Below are positions 55,484-64,000 of a stretch of DNA of 64,000 nt, piece after piece. The position numbers and the translations under genes are program-made. Every line of letters begins with the position of its first letter. Position 1 is the first letter of the stretch. The DNA is from Rouxiella sp. S1S-2 (lineage in GTDB: Bacteria > Pseudomonadota > Gammaproteobacteria > Enterobacterales > Enterobacteriaceae). The stretch is from NCBI RefSeq assembly GCF_009208105.1, contig NZ_WFKL01000001.1:930001-994000 (forward strand), given 5' to 3'. The notes below the pieces were generated by a model. That model was not told where the DNA came from, did not search any database, and saw only the letters and a program-made list of their open reading frames with translations.

Positions 55484-57646
55484 ATGAAACAGTTAAAAAT
55501 AGCAGCAAGCGCCTCCTTGGCATCCCATCTCGACACACCGCGCGGCGTAGTCAGCCTCGATAACGCGGACTATACCGACATTGCGGCAATAGTGATTTCC
55601 GTGGATGACCTTAATAACGGCAGGCTGGCGGACGTTGAAGCCTTGGGATTCAGCATCCCCGCGTTTGTTGCAGTACAGGGGGCGGAACAGGTTTCTCCAA
55701 ACTTTTTGTCGGCGCTGAAAGGCGTTTTTGCGTTGGCCGATGCTAACCAGGCGTTTTATGCCGCCCAGCTTGAAGCCGCTGCCGACGAGTACGAGCAGGG
55801 CTTGTTCCCGCCGTTTTTCGATACCTTAAAAAAGTACGTCGAAATGGAAAACTCCACCTTTGCCTGCCCGGGACATCAGGGGGGCGAATTCTTTCGTCGT
55901 CATCCCGCGGGTCGCCAGTTCTTTGAATTCTTTGGCGAAAACATTTTTCGTGCCGACATGTGCAACGCCGACGTTAAACTCGGTGACCTGCTTATCCACG
56001 AAGGGTCAGCGAAAGACGCACAGAAACATGCGGCGAAAGTGTTCAGCGCCGATAAAACCTATTTTGTGCTCAACGGCACCTCGGCGGCCAATAAAGTGGT
56101 CACCAACGCTTTGCTGACCCGAGGTGATTTGGTGTTGTTCGACCGCAACAACCATAAATCAAACCATCACGGTGCGCTGCTGCAGGCGGGCGCGACGCCG
56201 GTATATCTTGAAACTGCACGTAACCCGTTTGGTTTTATCGGCGGGATTGATGCCGCCTGTTTTGACGAACGCTATCTGCGCAAGCAAATTCAGCAGGTTG
56301 CACCAGAACGCGCGGGTGAGAAACGTCCGTTCCGCCTGGCAATTATTCAGCTGGGCACCTACGACGGTACGGTATATAACGCCCGTCAGGTGGTTGAAAA
56401 AATTGGTCATCTTTGTGATTACATCCTGTTTGACTCCGCGTGGGTTGGCTATGAGCAATTCATTCCGATGATGAAAGAGTGCTCTCCGCTGCTGCTGGAG
56501 CTGGACGAAAACGATCCAGGCATTATTGTGACCCAGTCGGTTCACAAGCAGCAGGCCGGTTTCTCGCAGACCTCACAGATCCATAAAAAAGATAATCATA
56601 TCAAGGGCCAGAAGCGTCACTGTAGCCATAAAAAACTCAATAACGCCTTTATGATGCACGCCTCAACCAGTCCGTTTTATCCGCTGTTTGCCGCACTTGA
56701 CGTCAATGCCCGCATGCACGCCGGCGGCAGTGGAAAACATATGTGGATGGAGTGCGTCAAGCTGGGTATCGACGCCCGTAAAATGCTGCTCAACCAGTGT
56801 TCGATGATTCAGCCGTTTGTGCCTCCGACAGTTGACGGCAAGCCGTGGCAGGATCATGACACTGAAATGATGGCTAACGATGTGCGCTTCTTTGACTTTG
56901 TTCCGGGCGAGCGTTGGCATGCATTTGCCGGCTATGCCGAAAAGCAGTACTTCGTAGACCCGTGCAAACTGTTACTGACTACGCCGGGTATTGATGCCAG
57001 CAGCGGTAAATATACCGAATTTGGTATTCCGGCGACTATTTTGGCCAACTACCTGCGTGAAAATGGCATCGTGCCGGAAAAATGTGACCTGAACTCGATT
57101 CTGTTCCTGCTGACGCCGGCTGAAACTGAGTCGAAAATGCAGCATTTGGTGGCCGAAATCGCTCGTTTTGAGCGTTATATTGAAGAAGATGCTTTGCTGA
57201 GTGAAGTATTGCCGACGGTGTATCGTAAAAATGAAGAGCGTTATCGCGACTACACCATTCGCCAACTGTGTCAGGAAATGCACAATCTTTATGTCAGCTT
57301 CGACGTGAAAGAGCTGCAAAAAGAGATGTTCCGCGAGAAGGGCTTCCCGCAGGTGGTGATGAATGCACAAGACGCGCACAGCGAGTTTATTCGCGACAAC
57401 GTCGAGCTGGTGCCAATCAGTCAGGCGGAGGGCCGTATTGCGGCAGAAGGCGCGCTGCCTTATCCTCCGGGCGTGCTCTGCGTGGTTCCCGGCGAGCTTT
57501 GGGGCGGTGCGGTTCAGCGTTATTTCATGGCGCTGGAAGAAGGTATAAACATTCTACCGGGCTTCTCTCCTGAACTGCAGGGCGTTTACGTCGAGAAAAA
57601 ACCAGTGGGTTGGAAACGCGTAATGGGCTATGTGATCGCCGAATAA
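55484..57646 (+). CDS. speC: Ornithine decarboxylase
   Basis: A PLP-dependent fold III decarboxylase that makes putrescine from ornithine, 720 residues (711 in E. coli SpeC, 732 in SpeF). The N-terminal wing domain (residues 1-110) is followed by NSTFACPGHQGGEFFRRHPA, KTYFVLNGTSAANKVV, VLFDRNNHKSNHHGAL, ILFDSAWVGYEQF and the PLP lysine in TQSVHKQQAGFSQTSQ. The C-terminal EGALPYPPGVLCVVPGE is intact. Synteny with mltC-yggX-mutY favours the biosynthetic SpeC, although the N-terminal domain has SpeF-like features and no speF-type potE partner is present. Confidence 0.93.
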   Translation: MKQLKIAASASLASHLDTPRGVVSLDNADYTDIAAIVISVDDLNNGRLADVEALGFSIPAFVAVQGAEQVSPNFLSALKGVFALADANQAFYAAQLEAAADEYEQGLFPPFFDTLKKYVEMENSTFACPGHQGGEFFRRHPAGRQFFEFFGENIFRADMCNADVKLGDLLIHEGSAKDAQKHAAKVFSADKTYFVLNGTSAANKVVTNALLTRGDLVLFDRNNHKSNHHGALLQAGATPVYLETARNPFGFIGGIDAACFDERYLRKQIQQVAPERAGEKRPFRLAIIQLGTYDGTVYNARQVVEKIGHLCDYILFDSAWVGYEQFIPMMKECSPLLLELDENDPGIIVTQSVHKQQAGFSQTSQIHKKDNHIKGQKRHCSHKKLNNAFMMHASTSPFYPLFAALDVNARMHAGGSGKHMWMECVKLGIDARKMLLNQCSMIQPFVPPTVDGKPWQDHDTEMMANDVRFFDFVPGERWHAFAGYAEKQYFVDPCKLLLTTPGIDASSGKYTEFGIPATILANYLRENGIVPEKCDLNSILFLLTPAETESKMQHLVAEIARFERYIEEDALLSEVLPTVYRKNEERYRDYTIRQLCQEMHNLYVSFDVKELQKEMFREKGFPQVVMNAQDAHSEFIRDNVELVPISQAEGRIAAEGALPYPPGVLCVVPGELWGGAVQRYFMALEEGINILPGFSPELQGVYVEKKPVGWKRVMGYVIAE

Positions 57647-57674
57647 ATCGGTTTTATGGGGCAGTCTCAAGGTT

Positions 57675-57704
57675 AAAACGGAGCTTTTTAGCTCCGTTTT
57701 TTTA
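57675..57704 (+). terminator. Rho-independent terminator of speC
   Basis: A stem AACGGAGCT / AGCTCCGTT with a short T-rich loop, then seven T residues, 29 bp after the speC stop. It also lies 11 bp from the stop of the convergent 454-aa gene and may serve both strands. Confidence 0.88.
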
Positions 57705-57714
57705 TTAATAAAAA

Positions 57715-59079
57715 CTAGCAATCCGAGTCGTTCGGACTCTTTCTAGTGGCACGATGCCCGGCTACGGTTGCAACAAACAGTGGATAAAGCGTGCCCAGCA
57801 CTCCAGACGTCAATATATCGTTGAGTTGAACTAAAGTCCTTTCGTCAAAATAGTGTGCAAAAGCGGTTTCCAATGAGGAGGCGGTCAGTATGGGGGTATT
57901 CATTAACGCCGTCCTGGCCGCCAAGGCATTAAAGAGCGTGTCGGAAATCTGCTGGCGATCCGGTAAACCGACCTCAAGGTGGTTACGTAACTCGGTGCCG
58001 GTTTGTAAGCTGTTCAATCCGCTGAACACCATAGCATCCAGTATTTCCCCCGGCGTATTCAGCCCCGCCCTAAACAGGTCGTTTATTACGGTATCTGTAA
58101 ACGAGCAATTTTGTAATGCGGCGCCAGCGCCGGAAGGCGAGGCCAGATAAGACATGGCCGATGAAATGCCAATCTGATTGGGAATGTAAAGTGCTGCTGT
58201 ACCGAGCGTGCTGCCAACGTGTACCTGTGTATTGTCACTGAGGCGAAAAAGAGATTGTCCGCATTCACGAAGCACGCTGTAGGCGTGGAAAGAGAGAAGC
58301 GTTGAGGCTAATCCTGCCAGTACGCCGGTTGTTCCCGCGGCAATCAGCGCTGCGCTCGAGATCACGACGTTAAATGCCCGTGCAAATTGCGTCACGGCGG
58401 TCGCTGTGCCTTGCATATAATCACGTATGCCGCCCCCCAGATTGAGCAGCAGCGGAACCGTTCCGGCAAACACTGCCAATGTCATTCGCGTCGTTTTATT
58501 GGCTGAGCAAGTCTCTAAGCCAGATTCAATAAAATAAGCCACCATTTGCCGCAATAGAGTAGGAATTGCCACGCAAATAACGCTTCGCAGGGCGATATTC
58601 TTGGTATTGTGCAAATATCTTGCCAGCCTCTCGTCATTTGAAAGCTGTAATACGTGCTTGAGTCGTGGCCAACAGCCTGCGCTACCGACTTCAGAATGAA
58701 GCGGCGTCAGGCCATTTTGGGCCAAAATATTCAGTGCCTGACACACTTCACGGTCAACAACGGGCTCACCTTCCATGATGTAATCGGTTAAGCCTTTCCG
58801 GAGATAAAAGTCTTCAACGGATGCCTGCGAGAATAATTCTGCAGACTGCATTTCGGCGGCTTGCAAAATGTCATCCAGAACTTTCAGGGTGCAATCGATT
58901 TCTGCATCAGGAGGCGCGTGCATGGCCTTAATCAACTCTCGGGTGAGGCCGTGGCTGCTCTGGGCCAGATCCAGGTAATCCAGGTTGCTGCTTGCTGACG
59001 TAGTTGACGGGGAAAGAGGGAAATTTTGAGCGGAAAGAGGGCGTTGAATAACCGGCAAAGAGAGTGGGTTTATGGGCAT
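57715..59079 (-). CDS. Unrecognised 454-aa protein between speC and mltC
   Basis: Not recognised. The N-terminal 45 residues are rich in Ser, Pro, Thr and Gln and look disordered (MPINPLSLPVIQRPLSAQNF). The middle contains hydrophobic stretches at about 166-184, 200-217 and 238-265, the last long and Ala/Gly-rich (SSAALIAAGTTGVLAGLAST). No Sec signal peptide, lipobox or enzyme motif was seen. The C-terminus is charged (RATRKSPNDSDC). It sits where E. coli has nupG, flanked by terminators on both sides, so it is monocistronic. The disordered N-terminus followed by hydrophobic segments resembles secreted (type III) effectors or membrane-acting proteins, but this is speculation. Confidence 0.6.
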   Translation of the reverse strand: MPINPLSLPVIQRPLSAQNFPLSPSTTSASSNLDYLDLAQSSHGLTRELIKAMHAPPDAEIDCTLKVLDDILQAAEMQSAELFSQASVEDFYLRKGLTDYIMEGEPVVDREVCQALNILAQNGLTPLHSEVGSAGCWPRLKHVLQLSNDERLARYLHNTKNIALRSVICVAIPTLLRQMVAYFIESGLETCSANKTTRMTLAVFAGTVPLLLNLGGGIRDYMQGTATAVTQFARAFNVVISSAALIAAGTTGVLAGLASTLLSFHAYSVLRECGQSLFRLSDNTQVHVGSTLGTAALYIPNQIGISSAMSYLASPSGAGAALQNCSFTDTVINDLFRAGLNTPGEILDAMVFSGLNSLQTGTELRNHLEVGLPDRQQISDTLFNALAARTALMNTPILTASSLETAFAHYFDERTLVQLNDILTSGVLGTLYPLFVATVAGHRATRKSPNDSDC

Positions 59080-59241
59080 GTGACATCCGTAAAAAATTCA
59101 CCGCAAAGGCAGTGGTTTTTGATTTAATTGGGAAAAAGGCGATAACTAACAGGTATGTGTTAAGGGTTGGTGCAATCAATAAATATAAGACGGTTTTACA
59201 GACTGATTTTCATAATTCGCTCAAAACTATAAAAATTGAAC

Positions 59242-59275
59242 AAAAAAAAACGGAGATCCGCCAAGGTCTCCGTTT
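59242..59275 (-). terminator. Rho-independent terminator of mltC
   Basis: A 9-bp stem (AAACGGAGA / TCTCCGTTT) with a 10-base loop; on the minus strand it runs into eight or more T residues. It lies 24 bp past the mltC stop. Its stem sequence is close to that of the speC terminator. Confidence 0.88.
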
Positions 59276-59299
59276 CATATGCTTCAAATTCCAGGCTGG

Positions 59300-60379
59300 C
59301 TAGTCGGTGCGACGATAGCTTTTCTGGGTATTGTTAACTTTGTAGAGATAACGACGCGATTCACCGGATGGATGACGGCTGACCAGCGTGTCGTAAACAT
59401 CGCCCGGCGACATATTGTTAATCATGTTAAACGCCTGCGTTTTATCACTCGAGAAGACGCGAAGCACGCTTCCCGCACCGCCGTTATAGGCGGTAATTAC
59501 CGCATAACGTCTCGAGGTCGGGTTAGCAATTCCGGCCAGGTAGGCGTTCTGCAAAATCGCCAGATACGCCGTGCCAGTGTTAATATTATTTGCTGGATCA
59601 AACAGGTAGCTTCTGCTTGGCTTGCCCCATTTCCCTTCCGATTTAAAGACGTCAGCGCCGGCCGAATGCTGTACTACCTGCATCAGACCCAAGGCGTCGG
59701 CATTGCTGACCGCATACGGGTTAAACGCAGATTCGGTTTGCATAATGGCTAAGATCAGTGACTGATCGACGCCGTATCTCGCGGCGGCTTCACGCACCAG
59801 CGGCAGATATTTATGCGCACGTTTGTCCAGGTGGTTTGGCACCATCTGAATGGTTACGGAGTAAATAATGTGCATGCCGGACTGGCGTTGTTGCAGTTTA
59901 TACTGCAACAAATAGTTGGCGAAACTGGTCGCACGGCCCTGCCAGCGAATAGGTTGCCCGGTGTTGTCCAGTACCTGACCGTAAAGCATCGGTTCTTTAC
60001 TGATTTGAATATCGTTGGCGTCGGAGTAAAGGTCTACGCCGCTGGCATCTTCGCCGACCAACAGGGTTTTCACTATCGCCTGACGCAGTTTGTCGGCAGG
60101 GTCGAGGCCTGAAATAGTCTCGATGGTAATAGTACCCGCCTCAAAGTTAATGTGGCTGCGGGTTTCATAAGCATCGCTGTATTTTACGTAGTCTTTTGGA
60201 CCGGCGATCAGAACTTCATTCATGCCCCAGATGTTTTCAATATTGTGGGCAAATTGGCCCATCAAAATGTCAAAACCGTTGGTGTCTTTGACGTAAGCTT
60301 CGTTAAAAAGGTCTTTTTTATTGCTCGAACAGGAAATCAGTAAAGGTGCGATAACCAGCAACGCTAAAATTTTCTTCAT
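59300..60379 (-). CDS. mltC: Membrane-bound lytic murein transglycosylase C
   Basis: An outer-membrane lipoprotein that cleaves peptidoglycan with formation of 1,6-anhydromuropeptides. With the start at 60379 (MKKILALLV) it has 359 residues, exactly the E. coli length; the ATG four codons upstream is possible. The lipobox is LLISC with the acylated Cys. The N-terminal domain reads [20 protein letters not shown]. The SLT domain has the catalytic Glu in [17 protein letters not shown], then [11 protein letters not shown] and [17 protein letters not shown]. It follows yggX on the same strand in the conserved order mutY-yggX-mltC. Confidence 0.96.
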   Translation of the reverse strand: MKKILALLVIAPLLISCSSNKKDLFNEAYVKDTNGFDILMGQFAHNIENIWGMNEVLIAGPKDYVKYSDAYETRSHINFEAGTITIETISGLDPADKLRQAIVKTLLVGEDASGVDLYSDANDIQISKEPMLYGQVLDNTGQPIRWQGRATSFANYLLQYKLQQRQSGMHIIYSVTIQMVPNHLDKRAHKYLPLVREAAARYGVDQSLILAIMQTESAFNPYAVSNADALGLMQVVQHSAGADVFKSEGKWGKPSRSYLFDPANNINTGTAYLAILQNAYLAGIANPTSRRYAVITAYNGGAGSVLRVFSSDKTQAFNMINNMSPGDVYDTLVSRHPSGESRRYLYKVNNTQKSYRRTD

Positions 60380-60464
60380 CTTAATAGCCATATCGTGATG
60401 AAAAATAGGGCCATCGTCCGTTTAGACGCTAGCCCCAATCATAAATACCCGCGGGTATTGGGTT

Positions 60465-60737
60465 TTACTGTGAAGGTGGGGTGTAACCTTCAATATGCAC
60501 ATCATGGCCTTCGAACAAGAATTTGATCATCTCCTGCTCCAGCAGTTTGCGGTCTTCAGGATTCATCATGCTTAATTTTTTCTCGTTGATGAGCATGGTT
60601 TGTTTTTTCATCCACTCTGACCAGGCTTCTTTAGAAATCTCATTGAAGATACGTTTACCCACTTCGCCCGGATAGAGCTGAAAATCCTGGCCTTCGGCTT
60701 CTTTGTTCAAGAACGTACAAAAAATTGTTCTGCTCAT
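60465..60737 (-). CDS. yggX: Probable Fe(2+)-trafficking protein YggX
   Basis: A 90-residue cytoplasmic protein that protects iron-sulphur clusters from oxidative damage. It is nearly identical to E. coli YggX (91 residues), starting [20 protein letters not shown] with the conserved Cys7 and ending [14 protein letters not shown] precedes the ATG. It lies 91 bp after mutY and 85 bp before mltC, a conserved arrangement. Confidence 0.97.
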   Translation of the reverse strand: MSRTIFCTFLNKEAEGQDFQLYPGEVGKRIFNEISKEAWSEWMKKQTMLINEKKLSMMNPEDRKLLEQEMIKFLFEGHDVHIEGYTPPSQ

Positions 60738-60828
60738 ACTTCATTCCTCATCAATGGCCTAGTGGCCAGACTCTACCCTGCTAAAAAATAATGTTATTTT
60801 TATTCAGCAGGTTAGGGTTAAAATTTTG

Positions 60829-61884
60829 TTATCGGGGCAGATCCTTTGCCAGCTGATTCAACAGACGCTCAACCGGAGCCGCTAGCCCGACAGACTGTGG
60901 CTGCGCTAAGTTATACCAGAGACCCGAGCCTTCATCCATGCAACCCGCTGCTGACTCGATATTTACCCACATTGGCACGATATCTAAGTGGAAATGACTG
61001 AAAGTGTGGCGAAAAGCAATCCCCTGCTGCATTGATTTGCGTGGTACGTCGTACTTCTTGCCGCCGATGATCAGCTCGTCTTCGCTGGTGAACTGCGGGA
61101 AACAGAACAGGCCGCCCCACAGGCCAACAGGCGGACGCTGCTCGAGCCAGACGTTGTTGCCCTGTTGAATCATCAGCATCCAGGCGGTTTTCTCCGGTAG
61201 CGTTTTTTTGGGTTTTTTACCCGGATAGTTGGCCCAACTGTGGTTGGCATAGGCGACGCAGCCAAAACTGAGTGGACACAGCTCGCACTTTGGCCGCGAA
61301 CGGGTGCAAACCATCGCGCCGAGGTCCATCATTGCCTGATTAAACTGCTCAACGCCCACCGCTGGCGTGACGTCTTCACTGATTTTCCACAGCCGGTTTT
61401 CAACTTTTTTCTCGCCCGGCCAACCTTCAATAGCATAACAGCGGGCTAAAACGCGCTTAACATTGCCGTCAAGAATCGGATAGTGCTGGCCCAATGAAAG
61501 AGACAGAATGGCCCCGGCGGTGGACCTGCCAACGCCCGGAAGGGCATTAACTTCTTCAAAAGTGGTCGGGAATTCACCGTGATGTTGTGCCACAATAGTC
61601 TGCGCGGCCTTGTGCAAATTGCGGGCGCGGGCGTAATAGCCCAGCCCGGTCCACAGGTGCAGAACCTCATCGAGCGGAGCAGCTGCCAAGGCAGTAACGG
61701 TGGGGAAATTCTCCATAAAGCGCTGAAAATAAGGAATAACGGTCGCCACCTGAGTTTGTTGTAACATCACCTCAGAGAGCCAGACTTTATAGGGCGTTTT
61801 TTCGAGCTGCCACGGCAGGGTCTTGCGACCATAGCGTTGATACCAATCGAGTACCGCAGGCGCGAACCGATGCGCGTCCATCAT
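60829..61884 (-). CDS. mutY: Adenine DNA glycosylase
   Basis: Removes adenine mispaired with 8-oxoguanine. The 351-residue protein (350 in E. coli) has the catalytic Glu in [16 protein letters not shown], the HhH-GPD motif [20 protein letters not shown] with the catalytic Asp in [14 protein letters not shown], the 4Fe-4S loop [17 protein letters not shown], and a C-terminal Nudix-like domain for 8-oxoG recognition ([16 protein letters not shown]). The first two codons are both ATG. It is divergent from trmB across about 215 bp that hold both promoters. Confidence 0.97.
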   Translation of the reverse strand: MMDAHRFAPAVLDWYQRYGRKTLPWQLEKTPYKVWLSEVMLQQTQVATVIPYFQRFMENFPTVTALAAAPLDEVLHLWTGLGYYARARNLHKAAQTIVAQHHGEFPTTFEEVNALPGVGRSTAGAILSLSLGQHYPILDGNVKRVLARCYAIEGWPGEKKVENRLWKISEDVTPAVGVEQFNQAMMDLGAMVCTRSRPKCELCPLSFGCVAYANHSWANYPGKKPKKTLPEKTAWMLMIQQGNNVWLEQRPPVGLWGGLFCFPQFTSEDELIIGGKKYDVPRKSMQQGIAFRHTFSHFHLDIVPMWVNIESAAGCMDEGSGLWYNLAQPQSVGLAAPVERLLNQLAKDLPR

Positions 61885-62098
61885 AGGCGTTTTGCAGCCT
61901 CCGTCGGGGGGTTAAAATTCAGCTAAGGATTGCAGCATAGAGTCTGTGAGCTGTAAACCGGAACTTTCCTTCACTTGCATTCATTTACACGCAAAATGGT
62001 AACGAAGTATCCGATTTTAAACGATCGCTTGCTAAAGCTGGGTATCTTTGGATAATGCGCCTTTCCCTAAATTTATCGCCAGACAGATAGAAAGCATT

Positions 62099-62818
62099 AT
62101 GAAAAATGACGTCATTTCACCGGAGTTTGATGAAAACGGTCGCGCCATGCGCCGTATCCGCAGTTTTGTACGCCGCCAGGGGCGTCTGACTAAAGGTCAG
62201 CAGCATGCGCTGGATACTCTCTGGCCGGTGATGGGCGTTGAATATCAGTCGCAGCCTGTCGAGATTGCCTCGCTGTTTGGTCGCGAAGCGCACACCGTGC
62301 TGGAAATTGGTTTTGGGATGGGCACCTCGCTGGTGACGATGGCCCAGCAGCACCCTGAACAAAACTTTATCGGTATTGAGGTGCATTCACCGGGCGTGGG
62401 TGCATGTCTGGCTACGGCTCAGGAAGAGGGCGTCGGCAATTTGCGCGTTATGTGTCACGACGCGGTTGAAGTGCTCGAAACCATGATCCCCGATGGCTCA
62501 TTGGACATGGTGCAGCTATTCTTTCCTGACCCGTGGCACAAAGCGCGCCACAACAAGCGCCGCATCGTTCAGACGCCGTTCGTGGAACTGGTGCGCCGTA
62601 AATTGAAACTGGGTGGCGTATTCCATATGGCAACCGACTGGGAACCTTATGCCGAGCACATGCTCGAAGTGATGACCCGCGTTGAGACCTATGGCAATCT
62701 ATCGGCGGAAGGCAACTATGTGCCGCGTCCAGAATCGCGCCCGGTAACCAAGTTCGAAATGCGTGGCCAACGTTTAGGCCACGGCGTATGGGATCTGATG
62801 TTTGAGAGGAAGCAATAA
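62099..62818 (+). CDS. trmB: tRNA (guanine-46-N7)-methyltransferase
   Basis: Methylates G46 of tRNAs using S-adenosylmethionine. With the ATG at 62099 ([15 protein letters not shown]) it is 239 residues, the E. coli length; the open frame begins 17 codons earlier at a TTG. SAM-binding [11 protein letters not shown], then [15 protein letters not shown] and the family signature [17 protein letters not shown]. The stop overlaps the start of yggL by one base (TAATG). Confidence 0.97.
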   Translation: MKNDVISPEFDENGRAMRRIRSFVRRQGRLTKGQQHALDTLWPVMGVEYQSQPVEIASLFGREAHTVLEIGFGMGTSLVTMAQQHPEQNFIGIEVHSPGVGACLATAQEEGVGNLRVMCHDAVEVLETMIPDGSLDMVQLFFPDPWHKARHNKRRIVQTPFVELVRRKLKLGGVFHMATDWEPYAEHMLEVMTRVETYGNLSAEGNYVPRPESRPVTKFEMRGQRLGHGVWDLMFERKQ

Positions 62819-63144
62819 TGGCTAAGAATCGTAGTCGTCGTTTACGTAAGAAGTTACACATTGAAGAGTTTCAAGAGCTGGGTTTCTCAGTAAAATGGCG
62901 CTTCCCTGAGGGAACTGACGTTGAGACTATCGACGCGGCGCTGGACACCTTCATCGAAGGCGCGATTGAGCCAAGTAAACTGGCCTTTGACGGCAGCGGT
63001 TATCTGCAGTGGGAAGGGTTGGTTTGCCTGCAGGAAATTGGGCTTTGCACCGACGAACATCGTGAATTGGTGAAAAAATGGTTGGAAGACCATAAAATGC
63101 AGGACGTTGAAGTGAGCGAACTGTTCGATATCTGGTGGGATTGA
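62818..63144 (+). CDS. yggL: YggL (DUF469) protein
   Basis: A 108-residue conserved protein, the same length as in E. coli ([20 protein letters not shown] at the N-terminus, ELFDIWWD at the end). It has been reported to associate with the 50S ribosome and affect translation accuracy. It is translationally coupled to trmB through a one-base overlap. The N-terminus is strongly basic and the rest acidic, consistent with RNA binding. Confidence 0.95.
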   Translation: MAKNRSRRLRKKLHIEEFQELGFSVKWRFPEGTDVETIDAALDTFIEGAIEPSKLAFDGSGYLQWEGLVCLQEIGLCTDEHRELVKKWLEDHKMQDVEVSELFDIWWD

Positions 63145-63177
63145 TTTTCTCATTTTGAATCTCTGAATCAGTTATCT

Positions 63178-63200
63178 AAAGCGCCTTCATGGCGCTTTTA
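63178..63200 (+). terminator. Rho-independent terminator of trmB-yggL
   Basis: A stem AAAGCGCC / GGCGCTTT with a 5-base loop followed by a short T run, 34 bp after the yggL stop. Confidence 0.85.
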
Positions 63201-63219
63201 TTATTTAAAGGGAATAACG

Positions 63220-64000
63220 GTGTCGACTGAATTAGATAACGGCCTGCTGGATGAGATCCTTTCACAGGTGCGGCCTTTGATTGGGCAGGGAAAAGTGGCG
63301 GACTATATTCCGGCGCTGGCGACTGTTGACCCTCAAAACCTGGGGATTGCAGTGTGCACGGTAGACGGCCAACAATTTTATGCCGGTGATGCCCACACCC
63401 GTTTCTCTATTCAGTCTATTTCCAAAGTGCTGAGCCTGACGCTGGCGATGAGCCGCTATGAAGAGCATGAGATCTGGCAGCGGGTGGGCAAAGAACCTTC
63501 CGGGCAGCCGTTTAACTCGCTGGTTCAGCTCGAGCTGGAAAAGGGCAAGCCGCGCAATCCGTTTATCAATCCGGGCGCGTTGGTCATTTGCGATATGCTG
63601 CAAACGCGTCTTGCTGCTCCCAAGCAGCGCATGCTGGAAGTGGTACGCCAACTTGCGGATGAACAAGACATTCACTACGATCCGCTGGTGGCACGCTCCG
63701 AGTTTGAACATTCGGACCGCAACGCGGCTATCGCTTATCTGATGAAATCATTCGGTAATTTTGAAAATGACGTCATCACCGTTTTGCAGACCTATTTTAA
63801 CTACTGCTCGCTTAAGATGAGCTGCTGTGAACTGGCGCGTACTTTCCTTTATCTGGTTAACAAAGGCGTGCCGCCCGGCAGTGATCAACCGCTGATTGAG
63901 TCCTCTCAGGCTAGGCATATCAATGCGTTAATGGTTACAAGCGGCATGTACGACGGTGCTGGAGAGTTTGCTTATCGGGTGGGAATGCCGGGTAAATCTG
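63220..64000 (+). CDS. glsB: Glutaminase, 3'-partial
   Basis: Hydrolyses glutamine to glutamate and ammonia. The visible 260 residues match E. coli YneH/GlsB (308 residues) from the N-terminus ([20 protein letters not shown]). The serine-beta-lactamase-like catalytic motif is [13 protein letters not shown] (Ser-x-x-Lys); [21 protein letters not shown]-like [15 protein letters not shown] and [20 protein letters not shown] follow. The window ends about 48 residues before the expected stop. The start is a GTG, with AAGGG about 9 bases upstream. It follows the trmB-yggL terminator and so has its own promoter. Confidence 0.95.
   Translation, partial: MSTELDNGLLDEILSQVRPLIGQGKVADYIPALATVDPQNLGIAVCTVDGQQFYAGDAHTRFSIQSISKVLSLTLAMSRYEEHEIWQRVGKEPSGQPFNSLVQLELEKGKPRNPFINPGALVICDMLQTRLAAPKQRMLEVVRQLADEQDIHYDPLVARSEFEHSDRNAAIAYLMKSFGNFENDVITVLQTYFNYCSLKMSCCELARTFLYLVNKGVPPGSDQPLIESSQARHINALMVTSGMYDGAGEFAYRVGMPGKS

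Noticed and set aside
59080..59240. hrp-box promoter upstream of the 454-aa orphan gene
   Set aside because: A partial CAGTGG...GGGAAA pattern was inspected but lacks the GGAACC and CCACNNA elements.

Overview
The window is a chromosomal segment of an enterobacterium. The order mltC-yggX-mutY / trmB-yggL-glsB next to speC, a manC-manB polysaccharide locus, and near-complete identity in family and length to E. coli proteins for cho, gcd, mutY and others point to Enterobacterales. The mix of gcd, a flavin-type gluconate 2-dehydrogenase, a FhuE-like receptor and many sugar ABC systems suggests Yersiniaceae (Rahnella/Rouxiella/Serratia-like); the genus is an inference.

Layout. 1-4.6 kb: end of a GDP-mannose / polysaccharide locus (partial manC, manB, a family-4 glycosyltransferase, a PAP2-type membrane phosphatase). 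4.8-5.9 kb: two decayed divergent genes, a tartrate/D-malate dehydrogenase and its LysR regulator. 5.94 kb: tRNA-Phe, followed by about 1.8 kb of gene-poor, AT-rich DNA holding one XRE repressor-like gene. 7.9-11.1 kb: stand-alone genes (YghA-like SDR, pirin, SOS-linked cho, NUDIX hydrolase).

11.2-24.6 kb: an amino-galactoside catabolic island. kbaZ-agaS-kbaY with agaR give lower metabolism. A MalFGK-type ABC importer, a Gfo/Idh/MocA protein and a ROK sugar kinase form a second minus-strand operon, and a divergent cytoplasmic GH123 (DUF4091) glycosidase completes the set. Both control regions are packed with CTTTCG/CGAAAG motifs, which suggests one AgaR regulon. The inferred route is ABC import of a GalNAc glycoside, hydrolysis in the cytoplasm, ROK phosphorylation, deacetylation (gene not in the window), AgaS, a tagatose-6-phosphate kinase (not in the island) and KbaYZ.

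24.9-38.4 kb: two RbsABC-type importers with an FAH-family hydrolase, PfkB kinase, RpiR regulator, xylose-isomerase-like TIM barrel, SMP-30 lactonase and IclR regulator. The substrate or substrates are unknown. 38.9-51.2 kb: periplasmic glucose oxidation (gcd; a three-subunit gluconate 2-dehydrogenase; a GntR-like LacI regulator) interrupted by an AraC / GH42 beta-galactosidase / LacY-type permease cluster. 51.4-54.8 kb: tautomerase, FhuE-like receptor with a Fur box, cupin, and an SDR fragment. 55.5-64 kb: conserved core (speC, mltC, yggX, mutY, trmB, yggL, glsB), except for an unrecognised 454-aa protein between speC and mltC, where E. coli has nupG.

In E. coli a tRNA-Phe gene (pheV) lies close to speC. 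Here the two are separated by about 49 kb of mostly catabolic genes, so the interval looks like a plasticity zone that has filled with carbohydrate-use modules. No insertion sequence, integrase, CRISPR array or rRNA was seen.
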